A DNA stretch of 64,000 bases from Macrolepiota albuminosa (Eukaryota > Basidiomycota > Agaricomycetes > Agaricales > Agaricaceae), in assembly GCA_027475525.1 (NCBI GenBank), contig JAMWFC010000077.1:1116001-1180000 (forward strand). The letters run 5' to 3'. Below are positions 1 to 9,601 of this stretch, piece by piece; the first letter of the stretch is position 1, and the number at the start of each line of letters is the position of its first letter. Under the pieces are notes generated by a model. That model saw only the letters and a list, made by a program, of their open reading frames with translations, was not told the origin of the DNA and made no database searches. The translations under genes were made by a program, and so were the position numbers.

Positions 1-1646
1 CCCTGAGGTGCTGTGTGTGGCGTCTACAGCATTCACATTCCTTGCGTTGACCATTGTGGATGGGGAGAGCAGTGTACCAAAGAGCTACTAGGAGGCTATG
101 AGGAGACCGGACCTGTGGGGTCCCGCTATGAAGGCCAAGCTGGAGGTTATGGAAAAGAAAGAGGTTTGGGAGGTAATAGACATGGAGGAGGTCTCTAGTG
201 GGAAGAAGATGGTGGATTGTATGTGAGTATACGCCAATAAGTACAACGCGGAGGGGGAGATCGTTAAGCAGAAGGCAAGGTTAGTTGCAAAGGGGTATAC
301 ACAGGTACAAGGGGAGGATTTCGACAAAACATACGCATCAGTTGTCTGCCTGGAGTCCATGAGGATGACTGTCGCAGTGGCTGCTGCTCTAGAAATGCAC
401 GTGTAGCAAATAGACTTCGTATCCGCTTACTTGAACAGCAAGCTCGAGCACACCATGTACATGAGACCCCCTCCAGGTTTTTGAGAGGGGGAGGGTAAGG
501 CTCTGCACCTCAAGAAAACGCTGTACGGCCTCATGCAGGGTGGACATAATTGGTGGCATGTACTCGACCAGGCATATGATGAACTAGGCTACCTTGCCTC
601 ACGCGCCGATAGTTGTGTAAGGTACAAATGAGTCACGACTGAACACACTATAACTGACAACTACAACGACGATGTACTGGGAGCCTCGACGACTATGGAA
701 GGTTCAAGAGCCGCCAAGGCTGAGCTTGGATCAAAGTTTGAGGTAAAAGATATGGGAGAGCTAAATTACATCTTGGGTGTGCGCTTTGATAGGGATCCGA
801 CTACAGGAGACATTCACCTCTCACAATGAACATACTTAGAACGCATGCTCAAACGTTTCGGATTCCAAGATGCGAACCCTCGAAACACCCCGCTCCCAGC
901 CGGTCTCTCTCTGATGGAGTCCCCGTCACCCCAAACTGAAGAAGACCAAAAATACATGCACGACAAACCTTATCGTGAGGCCTTGGGGTCCTTGATGTGG
1001 GCTCAGGTGGCTACCAGACCAGACTTAGCATTTGCTGTCAGGCTCCTTGCACGGTACCAGAACAACCCCGGACCTGCTCACTGGAAAGCGTTAGTCCATG
1101 TGATGCAGTATGTGAACGGGACTCTGGACTACTGCATCACCTATTGACGAGGTGCTGATATCAAGCCCCTGGGATATGTGGATGCTGACTATGGAGGCGA
1201 TATGGATACTCGATGCTCTATGGGCGGATATGTGTTTACCATGGCTGGCGGAGCTGTGTCCTGGAGCTCCAAGCGTCAGCAAACCGTGGCACTTTCAACA
1301 ACCAAAGCTGAATATATGGCGCTGACCTGAGGTGCCCAGCAGGCCATGTGGATGTTCAATTGGCTCCTTGACGTGGATCTCGCTCAGAAATTACCTGCTG
1401 TTACTTATGTGGACAACTCACCGGCTCTTTCTCTGGCCCTGTATACCAAGGGGCATGCCCGAGCTAAGCATATTGACATTTGGCATCACTATATCGGAGA
1501 ACGCGTTAAAATGGGGGAGATCCAGGTCGTCCACATCCTGTCCACCCAAATTCCTGCTGACCTATTCACTAAACCCCTTGGACGCTTGACTCATTCCCAT
1601 CTTGTTGGGCTTCTTGGCCTCCGACCCCAGCTCGAGTCTGGGGGAG
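1..1646 (+). pseudogene. Ty1/Copia pol remnant: reverse transcriptase and RNase H
   Basis: C-terminal part of a Copia polyprotein; the element begins left of the window. In one frame the translation shows the RT start (QKARLVAKGYTQVQGEDF near 270), the YGL(M)Q block near 525, a YxDD-box relative (NYNDD near 660), the TRPDLAFAV segment near 1015 and the RNase H core: GYVDADYGG near 1175, the [10 protein letters not shown] block near 1300, YVDNSPA near 1410 and KHIDIWHHYI near 1470. The protein ends at a stop just before the polypurine tract. At least six in-frame stops interrupt it (near 403, 481, 628, 827, 1144 and 1327), several of them TGA where the family has Arg, as expected from CGA to TGA mutation. 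It is dead. Confidence 0.93.
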
Positions 1647-2002
1647 TGTCGAAATAGACTCTCTGCTGTGGCGGCGGCGTTGGTTACTTCCCGGTTATTA
1701 AGAGGTTTCTTTAATTCTTTATTTTATTTCCTTCTTATCTTGCTTACTTCTCCAGTACGATCGAACTCGATTGTACTATATAGTTTTCCTCAGCCACCAT
1801 GCTGCTACCTTATGTGGCGCGAACCCCGTCTCGTGACCCTCAGTCCTTTTACCAAGACTGAGGGTATGTCGTTACTTCTAATTGTGTCGTTACTTTCGTA
1901 CTTACTCGACCTGTAGGATACTTGAGACTTACTTCGTCTAACAGGTCAAATACAGTCCTTTTACCAAGACTGAGGGATACTTGAGACTTACTTCGTCTAA
2001 CA
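1647..2002 (+). repeat. Copia 3' LTR
   Basis: It begins TGTCG directly after the purine-rich tract CTGGGGGAG and ends CTAACA, where F-box gene sequence resumes. Inside, a 24 bp hairpin-forming segment occurs twice (1841-1864 and 1953-1976). A 28 bp segment ending in the LTR terminus also occurs twice (1916-1943 and 1975-2002). The 5' LTR lies outside the window, so no target duplication can be checked. Confidence 0.8.
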
Positions 2003-2003
2003 C

Positions 2004-2063
2004 GATTGATAGATCAGAAGCCATCTGCGCAAGTAATACACGTTCCAGCGCTTGAACGTCAAG
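2004..2063 (-). pseudogene. F-box gene fragment interrupted by the Copia insertion
   Basis: About 60 bp closely matching the second exon of the F-box family in reverse orientation (compare 8039-8098 minus and the complement of 3734-3790). It touches the LTR end, so the Copia element landed in a further F-box copy whose remainder is probably left of the window. Confidence 0.75.
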
Positions 2064-2149
2064 ATTACCAGTAATTGACGTGCAACAGTTGAGGATCTAG
2101 AGAGATCCAACTTAAGTAAGTAACGTAATATAATAAATGATAAAGATAC

Positions 2150-2193
2150 ACACCTCAGTATCGTGCGCGTCAATACGGTACGAACTGAGGTGT
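2150..2193. other. Inverted repeat with CCTCAGT/ACTGAGG core
   Basis: ACACCTCAGT at 2150-2159 pairs with ACTGAGGTGT at 2184-2193, and TCGT (2161-2164) pairs with ACGA (2180-2183) inside. The core resembles the hairpins in three Copia LTRs in this window, so it may be a relic of another LTR at the left edge of the duplicated block. Confidence 0.6.
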
Positions 2194-2638
2194 GGCAGAA
2201 AAATAAAAATATTTTCTCCGTACCTGTCCTGCCCGATTGAACCCTCCACCCACCAGTGCATTCAATATTGGGTTTGTTTGATCAGTGTCAGAAGTGTTTG
2301 TGTGCTTGTTGAGTGGAAATCCCCTTGTAGAGAACACAGCTAATAGTTTAGCGGAGGTAGATGACACAATTGTAACATTGTAACACTTACCGACATATGT
2401 GCCTTTGGTAGTGGTGATTGCGGAACAGGAACAAAAGCATCATCATTCCGTCACTCGCTCAGTTGTGTATCCAGATGGAATCGATGCGGCTTTGCTCGGA
2501 CCAATACTGATTGAGTAGTTACAGGAGGCAAGTGGTCACTTAGACACTTCAACCGTACTCACTGGGCTACTTCCAGCCTCGGTGAGTTAACTTTGTCTCG
2601 TTTTGCTCATACTTTTACCTGAATTTAAAAGGATCGTG

Positions 2639-3932
2639 ATGACAACAAGGCTCGGAGAAACAGTACCACAGGAGCTTCAAGATGAGATCATCGGAAATCT
2701 TTGGAAGGACTCCAGATCACTCGCCGTTTGTAGTCTGGTGTCCTCTCCCTGGCTTGAACGTGCTCGCACCTTACTTTTCTCGAATGTCAAGGTTCGCATT
2801 TCTTCGAGAAACGAGGAAAATTTTGCGAGGACAACGAGGTTGATGGAACTACTTGTTGCACCCCATTCACGCCTGGGGCGATACATCCAAGATTTCTCTA
2901 TCGATGGTCCAGACACGCTATATGAGTACATCAAGATTGATTATAGAGCCCCTCTCGACGCTTATGATGAGTTTTCCTCCATGTTACATGTCATCCTTCC
3001 CAATTTGACTCGTGTTCGCCGACTGACAATAGAGATGTTCACATGGGCTAGGACTCCGCAACACGTAAGAAATCTCTTAGGGTCCTTGATCCATGTCGTC
3101 TCTGTCAGTTGGCTTGCGGTGCATTTTAATCACCTGGATGAACTCATTTTGTTCTCGAATACGAGTTTTCCTGCTCTTGAGACCTTACGCATCCATGGCC
3201 TTCGAGTCGAAAATCCTCCGCGGATTGAATGGTCAACATTATTGCCAGATACAAACAGGTTCGGATGTTTGCACGCCCTGGAACTCTATGTGGAAGAGTC
3301 GACTGGGCCCCTTCTTGCGGCACTAACGACCAACGTCATTCCCATGCGAAATATCGACACACTTGATCTAGAGGTTTTTGACAAGTCCTTTCTGGAGCAA
3401 GTTGGTCTCCTCATACGTGCCACTGGTTCCAACCTCACTGTCCTGAAATTCCATCTCTACTTTTCCTTGGAGGATAAAGATCGAGCTGAATGATCCATGG
3501 GTTCGTTTCCTCGACAAGGGTTAAAACTCACTCTTGGTGTCTTTAGGTCTAGACCAGATGATATTACCGATCTCTCTGAGCCAGAATGTGAACTTGAAGT
3601 TCTTGCACTTCGATGTGGATCTCTATGAAGGATGTTCATATTGGTTGACTCAGATTCTTGAATCAAGCGCACCAATACGCAGCCTTAAAGAGATTCATAT
3701 TAGATTTTTGAGATATCGTGGAGATCTTGACGTTCAAACGCTGGAACGTGTATTACTTGCGCAGATGGCTTCTGATCTGTCAATCTTTTTCAAGTGTTTT
3801 GGGATGGAGGGCCCCGCGCTTTCAAAGCAACTTTTGCACTCGATGCCAGAACTCTCAAAGCGCACACATTTATCAGTGATTTACGTTGAAGGTAGAAGAA
3901 CTTGGTTGACAGGAGCGATTGTGCCATGGTAG
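2639..3932 (+). pseudogene. F-box protein, copy A (damaged splice site)
   Basis: F-box-like protein family; such proteins act as substrate adaptors in SCF ubiquitin ligases. The F-box is at the N-terminus (VPQELQDEIIGNLW near residues 8-21, then CSLVSSPWLERAR), followed by a leucine-rich, LRR-like body. The start is the ATG after a likely 5'UTR intron (GTGAGT at 2582 to AAAAG near 2631). By comparison with copy B the exons are 2639-3485 and 3547-3932. The donor that is GTGAAT in copy B reads CTGAAT here at 3486, and reading through gives a TGA at 3491-3493 where B has TGG. The product would be a truncated protein of about 284 residues. A third, more decayed copy lies at 18.3-19.6 kb. The gene is convergent with the CFEM gene. 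Confidence 0.85.
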
Positions 3933-4960
3933 GTATCAGTCAAACACTCGAATAGATAAAAACACGTATGTAACTCAGAAATTCACGCTTCTTCTTGAGA
4001 TATATGTGTACATATTTTTTTTCCTGTGCCCCTTCTAAGGAAGCAAGGCTGGACTTGTTTCGTCTTCCATTCTACGGGTATCCCTGGACCTCGTTATAAT
4101 ACATCCATCCCTTGACGACGGACGAACACACCTTGGATCAGAAAAGGATGGGGAGGTTCGCGGCTTCTCAGGGATCCGGCCTTCGTGGGATTTTCTTGTG
4201 TATGTATATGTATATGAGTTGTGGGTGCGTTGTGTGAGTGTGAGTGTATGATCGAGCGTCGGGAGCGTCGGACGACGGACGACTGATTTTATGTAACCGC
4301 CGGCAAGCCACAATGCTTGGCTATGTAAGAGGCGGGGTGGGGGGGGGTATAAAGTAGTGTGTGGTATGTACTCTAATAATGTAATTAGGCCTCCATGTCC
4401 ATTGTGCCAGAGGCGGCCGGTGTTCGTGTTCTGTATTTTATTGGAACTTTCCCTCGCAGGATTTGTGGGTGCGTTGTGGTGGGTGTATGATCGAGCGTCG
4501 GACGGCGGACGACTGATCATGATCATGATCATGAGATGAAATGAAGTTTGATTGATCGGGTAGGACTTGTCAACGGCGATAAGGGCTAATCAAGGGGCAG
4601 GCAGGAGGGTAGACAAGGAAACCATGAGATGGCATGGGAATGGGATGGGGATGGGGATGGGGATGAGATGATCATGATTCATGATTTATATCTATCTATC
4701 TTCTCTTCTGTGCGGATCCGAGCCCAAGGGGAGAGAGAACGATTCGATGAGATTGGCTCCAGTTTTCTTTAATTGTTAAGTGCACTATTTACATATACAT
4801 AAATATTCAAAGGGATGTCTTGGAAGTACAGTATCAACCCGCGAGACATCAAGTCGAGGGATGAATAAAGAAAAAAAGGCGAAGGCGAAGCGAAATGATG
4901 ATAAACGAAACCGTAAACCCGACCTAGAAGTGATGCATGGGTATAGCGAAGGAAGAAGGC
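3933..4960. other. Convergent intergenic spacer with simple repeats
   Basis: Shared 3' spacer of the F-box and CFEM genes. It holds TATG-type repeats near 4200, a G-run near 4335, (ATCATG)n near 4515-4535 and (GGGGAT)n near 4640. A segment near 4216-4286 (GTGGGTGCGTTGTG... TGATCGAGCGTCGG) is partly repeated near 4466-4513. The spacer is also present in the inverted copy at 16.6-18.0 kb. I see no credible gene. Confidence 0.7.
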
Positions 4961-5480
4961 CTAGAGTGCGAGTGCAGCGAGGCCGACGGCGGCGAAAAGC
5001 GCGTTGGCGGAGCCTCGGTGGAGCGTGGCTGCGTTGGAAGAAGTCGCGGGGGCAGTGGCGGACGTAGAAGCAGTGGCGGACGTGGAAGCAGTGGACGCAG
5101 GTAGTGAGCTCGTGAGGGTGACGCCCTACAATACAATCAGCGTACGTAGGAGGGAAGAAAGTGGAGGGGAAACGAACGACAGAGGCACAGATCTGGCGGG
5201 AGACAGAGAGGGCGTTCTGGAGGTCGTCGCCTGAGCAGGCAGACTCGATGCAGGAGGTGGATTTGGAGACGAAGGCCTGGGACTTGCACAGACACAGGTT
5301 GTCAGTCGGTGCGCATCCTTCCAGATCGACGTTTGTCCCGAAGAGGCAGTTGTTTGCGCATGCTAGGGACGCGTGAGTGAGTGAGTGGGAGAAGTGACGT
5401 GACGTACATGGGATTTGGCGCGCGACGATGGCTGCAGAGGCAGACGCGGCGAGAGCGAGGATAGCAAGGGCACAGCGCAT
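4961..5480 (-). CDS. GPI-anchored CFEM-domain protein
   Basis: Secreted fungal CFEM protein. The family binds heme or acts at the cell surface in iron capture, adhesion or virulence. Spliced exons are 5480-5408, 5362-5178 and 5125-4961, with introns of 45 and 52 nt, giving 140 residues. Residues 1-17 form a signal peptide (MRCALAILALAASASAA). The CFEM domain (about 23-86) carries the eight cysteines in the family pattern, with the iron-site Asp in the GCAPTDNLCLC block. A Ser/Thr/Ala-rich stalk follows, then a hydrophobic C-terminus ending in ALFAAVGLAALAL, typical of GPI attachment. The second donor (GTTCGT) is weaker, but only this junction gives the GPI-type tail. The gene is divergent from eL31 with about 300 bp between starts. 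A decayed inverted copy sits at 14.2-16.6 kb. Confidence 0.9.
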
Positions 5481-5525
5481 TTTTTTTTTGGAATTGGTGG
5501 ACAAGAAAAGCGATGAACCTTTTGC

Positions 5526-5532
5526 TTATATA
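5526..5532 (-). promoter_or_regulatory. TATA box of the CFEM gene
   Basis: TATATAA on the minus strand, about 46-52 nt upstream of the CFEM ATG. It and the flanking promoter are retained in the duplicated pseudogene copy near 14,210. Confidence 0.6.
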
Positions 5533-5780
5533 TGCGTGGCCCTGATCGTCAATGTGAGATGGTTCCTCATAATTATAATGGGACACGCAAAGTCGGCACA
5601 AAGGCCACAAACGCATGCCCATACGGAGGTTGTCTCCTTTCGACCATCGTCTCGTGACTCGGCATCTCCCGGTATCTGTTGCAAGCCACCTGAACCTTGT
5701 TTTGTTTACACGACAGAAAGCGGTGCGCCAAACAAAGCCGACTGCCTTGCCCACCGACCAAGAAGACTTTCCCTCAAGCA

Positions 5781-6366
5781 ATGGTCCGTCCTTTGTTTTC
5801 TCGCTCCGTCCAATGTCGCTCACTCACCTGTTCTAGGCCCCCGCTCCCAAGAAAAAGGTACCCCGCTTCGTCCACTTGCACTTTGCGCTACTGATGTCCC
5901 CAGACTACAGGCAAGGCCCGCTCCGCCCTCCAAGACGTCGTCACACGCGAATACACCATCCACCTACACAAACGCGTCCACGGCCGCTCCTTCAAAAAGC
6001 GTGCCCCATGGGCCGTCAAGTCCGTCGTAGATTTTGCGCAAAAGGCCATGGGCACCCAGGACGTCCGTCTCGACCCCCGTCTTAACCAGGCCATCTGGGC
6101 ACAGGGTATCAAGACCGTCCCCCATAGGATGCGTCTGAAACTCGAGCGTGAGTCTCTTTGTTTTTTTTTTTCTTTGTGATGGGTCTTGAATGTGTTTATT
6201 TTAGGCAAACGAAATGATGATGAGAACGCAAAGGAGAAGCTTTACACGTACGTCTCGCATGTCCCCGTCACTTCGTTCAAGGTGCGTAGCTATTCTCGCT
6301 TTGGTTTCTTCACATCTTTATCAATCCAAACAGGGCCTGCAAACCACCGTCGTCGACGCCGAGTAA
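5781..6366 (+). CDS. RPL31: 60S ribosomal protein eL31 (L31e)
   Basis: Component of the large cytosolic ribosomal subunit near the peptide exit tunnel. Five exons (5781-5783, 5837-5857, 5904-6147, 6205-6281, 6334-6366) join in frame to 125 residues, the usual eukaryotic length. Diagnostic eL31 blocks are [57 protein letters not shown] and [10 protein letters not shown] at the C-terminus. The first intron follows directly after the ATG, a layout common in basidiomycete ribosomal protein genes. Introns are 53, 46, 57 and 52 nt. The second junction was chosen because it ends in CCCCAG after a CTGAT branch-like site and keeps frame. It appears intact and is a good host anchor between repeat blocks. 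Confidence 0.96.
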
Positions 6367-7480
6367 ATCCCTCCTTCGTCATGTCTTTACCTCGCATATT
6401 GTCTGTCCATTACCCTACTTCTATGCAATATGCCTCTTCCCGCGCACGAAAATAAAGAAAAAAAAAACGAGTGGAATGCCTTGAACTAGTTACGAAAAAA
6501 GAACGCGCCCCACAAACAACGAAATTTGACTCCCCCCAACTTTCATAGGAATGACCCTCTCCTGGCATCCCTCATTCGTCAATTTTGAGGAAAAGCTTTT
6601 ACTTAAATTAAGGACTGGAAAGTGTATAGTGTCTCGTTGAAAAATAAGCTGTATGTAGTGTTCAGAGCGCACGCTCAGTAGTAAATAATGGCAGATAACA
6701 TGCCAGGACAATGATGCGTCGTCAATCACAAAGCGCGCGGATTCCGACTCCCCACAAACAACCAAATTTGACGAACTTGCCAGAAGTAAGATAAAGATAT
6801 CATAATTGGAGGTATTTTTATTTATTCATCATGGGTTTCTGATGAAACACTGTTACTGATACCTACCATGGCACAAACTCCTTCCTTGGCTTCGTACTGA
6901 ATTCGATTGATTCCTCGATATCTATCTTCGATATCTTTGATCTTCGCGTGAGGGATCTAGATCTAATTCAGTCATTTCATTACCTGCCCACCGCCCGGTT
7001 TCCTTCCACGGACCCTGCCAGAAGCAAGATAAAGATAATCGCTTGCGCTTGCGAGTAGCTTGGAAGGGATTGTTGTCAGTCAAATTGTCAATCGATCTGT
7101 TGTCCATCATTTGTGCCTCATTCCAGTTCAACTGAGTTCCAGTTCAAGTAAGATAAGTGTAAGTGTTGCAAATGCACTCTAATATAACAATTGGATTATC
7201 TTCCTACATACGATCGTCCGTAACACGAATAGGGGCGACCGGTTATCCTCCTCGCGCTAAGTTATCGTAGATCCCGGGAAGATAGGACAGAATATGTACA
7301 TAGATAAAGGATGAACGAATCATTCCTAATTACAATGTTAGCAATAAACAGAATTTGCCTGAGGTGAGGGCGGGTAGGCGTTCGAAATAACTCAACCGAT
7401 TCTAGTCACGCCTGAGTCACGTCTCAAAATACACGCTTCGTTCCTCCCGTTCCTCCCGTTCCTCCTTCCCTAATCGTGCC
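6367..7480. other. Intergenic region with direct repeats
   Basis: No gene recognised. A segment with CACAAACAAC(G/C)AAATTTGAC occurs at about 6512 and 6753 (period near 241). The word CCAGAAG(T/C)AAGATAAAGATA occurs near 6780 and 7017. At about 6850-6876 is a short piece of the F-box 3' end. The right part leads into the 3' flank of F-box copy B. Confidence 0.5.
6848..6876 (-). pseudogene. Short F-box 3'-end fragment
   Basis: TTACTGATACCTACCATGGC followed by ACAA matches the last codons and stop region of the F-box copies (7873 and 18,258) in the same orientation. It is too short to be more than a scar. Confidence 0.55.
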
Positions 7481-7884
7481 ACGAAGGCCGGATGCCCTGA
7501 GAAACCGCGAATCTCCCAACCCTTTTCTGATCCAAGGGTGTTCGTCCGTCGTCAAGGTATGTATTATAAGGAGGTCCAGGGTGGCCGTAGAATAGAGCGA
7601 CGAAAAAAGTCCAGCCTTGCTTCTTGGAAGGGGCACAGGAAGAAAAATGAAGAAGCGCGAATTTCTAAGTTATATATGTAGAAGGAACGAGACGTAGTCC
7701 ACGTTGTCCGCATAGACTTTGACTTCGTACAGATTCTTCGATTGGCCAGATCTAGATCCTGGAGGACACATTAGCAGAGTTCGAAGTCTTAAGAATTGAG
7801 AGGTTTTGGAAGATCTCAGAATTTCACTATGTCGACTGTGCTTGCAGTCCAACGTTTTTATTTATTGGAGCGTTTTACTGATAC

Positions 7885-9179
7885 CTACCATGGCACAATC
7901 TCTCCTGTCAACCAAGTTCTTCTACCTTCAACGTAAATCACTGATAAATGTGTGCGCTTTGAGAGTTCTGGCATCGAGTGCAAAAATTTCTTTGAAAGCG
8001 CGGGGCCCTCCGTCCCAAAACACTTGAAAAAGATTGACAGATCAGAAGCCATCTGCGCAAGTAATATACGTTCCAGCGCTTGAACTTCAGTATCTCCATG
8101 ATAGCTCGTGAATCCAAAATGAATCTCTTTAAGGCTGCGTATTGGTGCGCTTGATTCAAGAATCTGAGTCAACCACCATGAGCATCCTTCATAGAGATCC
8201 ACATCAAAGTGCAAGAACTTCAAGTTCACATTCTGGCTGAGAGAGATCGGTAATATCATCTGGTCAAGACCTAAACGACACCAAGAGTGAGTTTTAACCC
8301 TTGTCGAGGAAACGAACCCATGGACCATTCACCTCGATCTTTATCCTGCAAAGAAAAGTAGAGATCGAGTTTCAGGACAGTGAGGTTGGAACCAGTGGCA
8401 CGTATGAGGAGGCCAACTTGCTCCAGAAAGGACTTGTCAAAAACCTCTAGATCAAGTGTGTCGATATTTTGCATGGGAATGACGTTGGTCGTTAGTGCCG
8501 CAAGAAGGGGCCCAGTCGACTCTTCCACATAGAGTTCCAGGGCGTGCAAACATCCGAACCTGTTTGTATCTGGCAATAATGTTGACCATTCAATCCGCGG
8601 AGGATTTTCGACTCGAAGGCCATGGATGCGTAAGGTCTCAAGAGCAGGAAAACTCGTATTCGAGAACAAAATGAGTTCATCCAGGTGATTAAAATGCACC
8701 GCAAGCCAACTGACAGAGACGACATGGATCAAGGACCCTAAGAGATTTCTTACGTGTTGTGGAGTCCTAGCCCATGTGAACATCTCTATTGTCAGTCGGC
8801 GAACACGAGTCAAATTGGGAAGGATGACATGTAACATGGAGGAAAATTCATCATAAGCGTCCCGAGGGGCTCTCCAATCAATGTAGATGTAGTCATATAG
8901 CGTGTCTGGACCATTGATAGAGAAATCTTGGATGTATCGCCCCAGGCGTGAATGGGGTGCAACAAGTAGTTCCATCAACCTCGTTGTCCTGGCAAACATT
9001 TCCTCGTTTCTCGAAGAAATGCGAACCTTGACATTCGAGAAAAGTAAGGTGCGAGCACGTTCAAGCCATGGAGAGGACACAAGAGTACAAATGGCAAGTG
9101 ATCTGGAGTCCTCCCAAAGATTTCCGATGATCTCATCTTGAAGCTCGCGTGGTACCGTTTCTCCGAGCCTTCTTGTCAT
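7885..9179 (-). CDS. F-box protein, copy B (intact)
   Basis: The only undamaged copy of the F-box family here. Exon 1 is 9179-8333, a 62 nt intron is 8332-8271 (GTGAAT...GTTTAG, phase 1) and exon 2 is 8270-7885, giving 410 residues. The N-terminus holds the F-box (VPRELQDEIIGNLW, then CTLVSSPWLERAR). The rest is leucine-rich with repeated LRR-like hydrophobic spacing, as in Agaricomycete F-box families that presumably recruit substrates to SCF complexes. The ATG lies in the sequence GATCGTGATG, conserved with copy A. The gene and its 3' flank form a roughly 1.9 kb repeat unit (about 7480-9385) shared with copies A and C. No substrate can be inferred. Confidence 0.88.
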
Positions 9180-9601
9180 CACGATCCTTTTAATTCAGGT
9201 CAAAGTATGAGCAAAACAAGACAAAGTTAACTCACCGAGGCCGGAAGTAGCCCAGTCAGTACGGTTGAAGTGTCCAAGTGACCAGTTGCCTCCTGTAACT
9301 ACTCAATCAATATTTGTCCGAGCAAAGCCGCATCGATTCCATCTGGATACACAACTGAGCGAGTGATGGATGATGATGATGATGATGAATTCTGTTACCA
9401 CCGGCAAGCTACAATACTGAGCTAAGAGGCAGGGCCGATAGGCCAGATGTACAGTACCATGTACAGGGAGCAGCAGTGTTTGTATGTATCGATGTATTTG
9501 TATAAGTTTATAGAGTAGAGTTTCCTCGCATTGTTGTATGTAAGCATTTATAAGTAACGGGTTTCACGTCGCAATATGCCCAAAGGCAGATCAAAGGAAG
9601 G

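Noticed and set aside
2603..2638. Extended N-terminus of F-box copy A
   Set aside because: It would start at a non-ATG codon inside the probable 5'UTR intron; the ATG at 2639 is shared by all copies.
4035..4532. Minus-strand open frame opposite the F-box/CFEM spacer
   Set aside because: Low-complexity translation (Thr/Tyr repeats from simple DNA repeats), no domain, and not preserved in the inverted copy.
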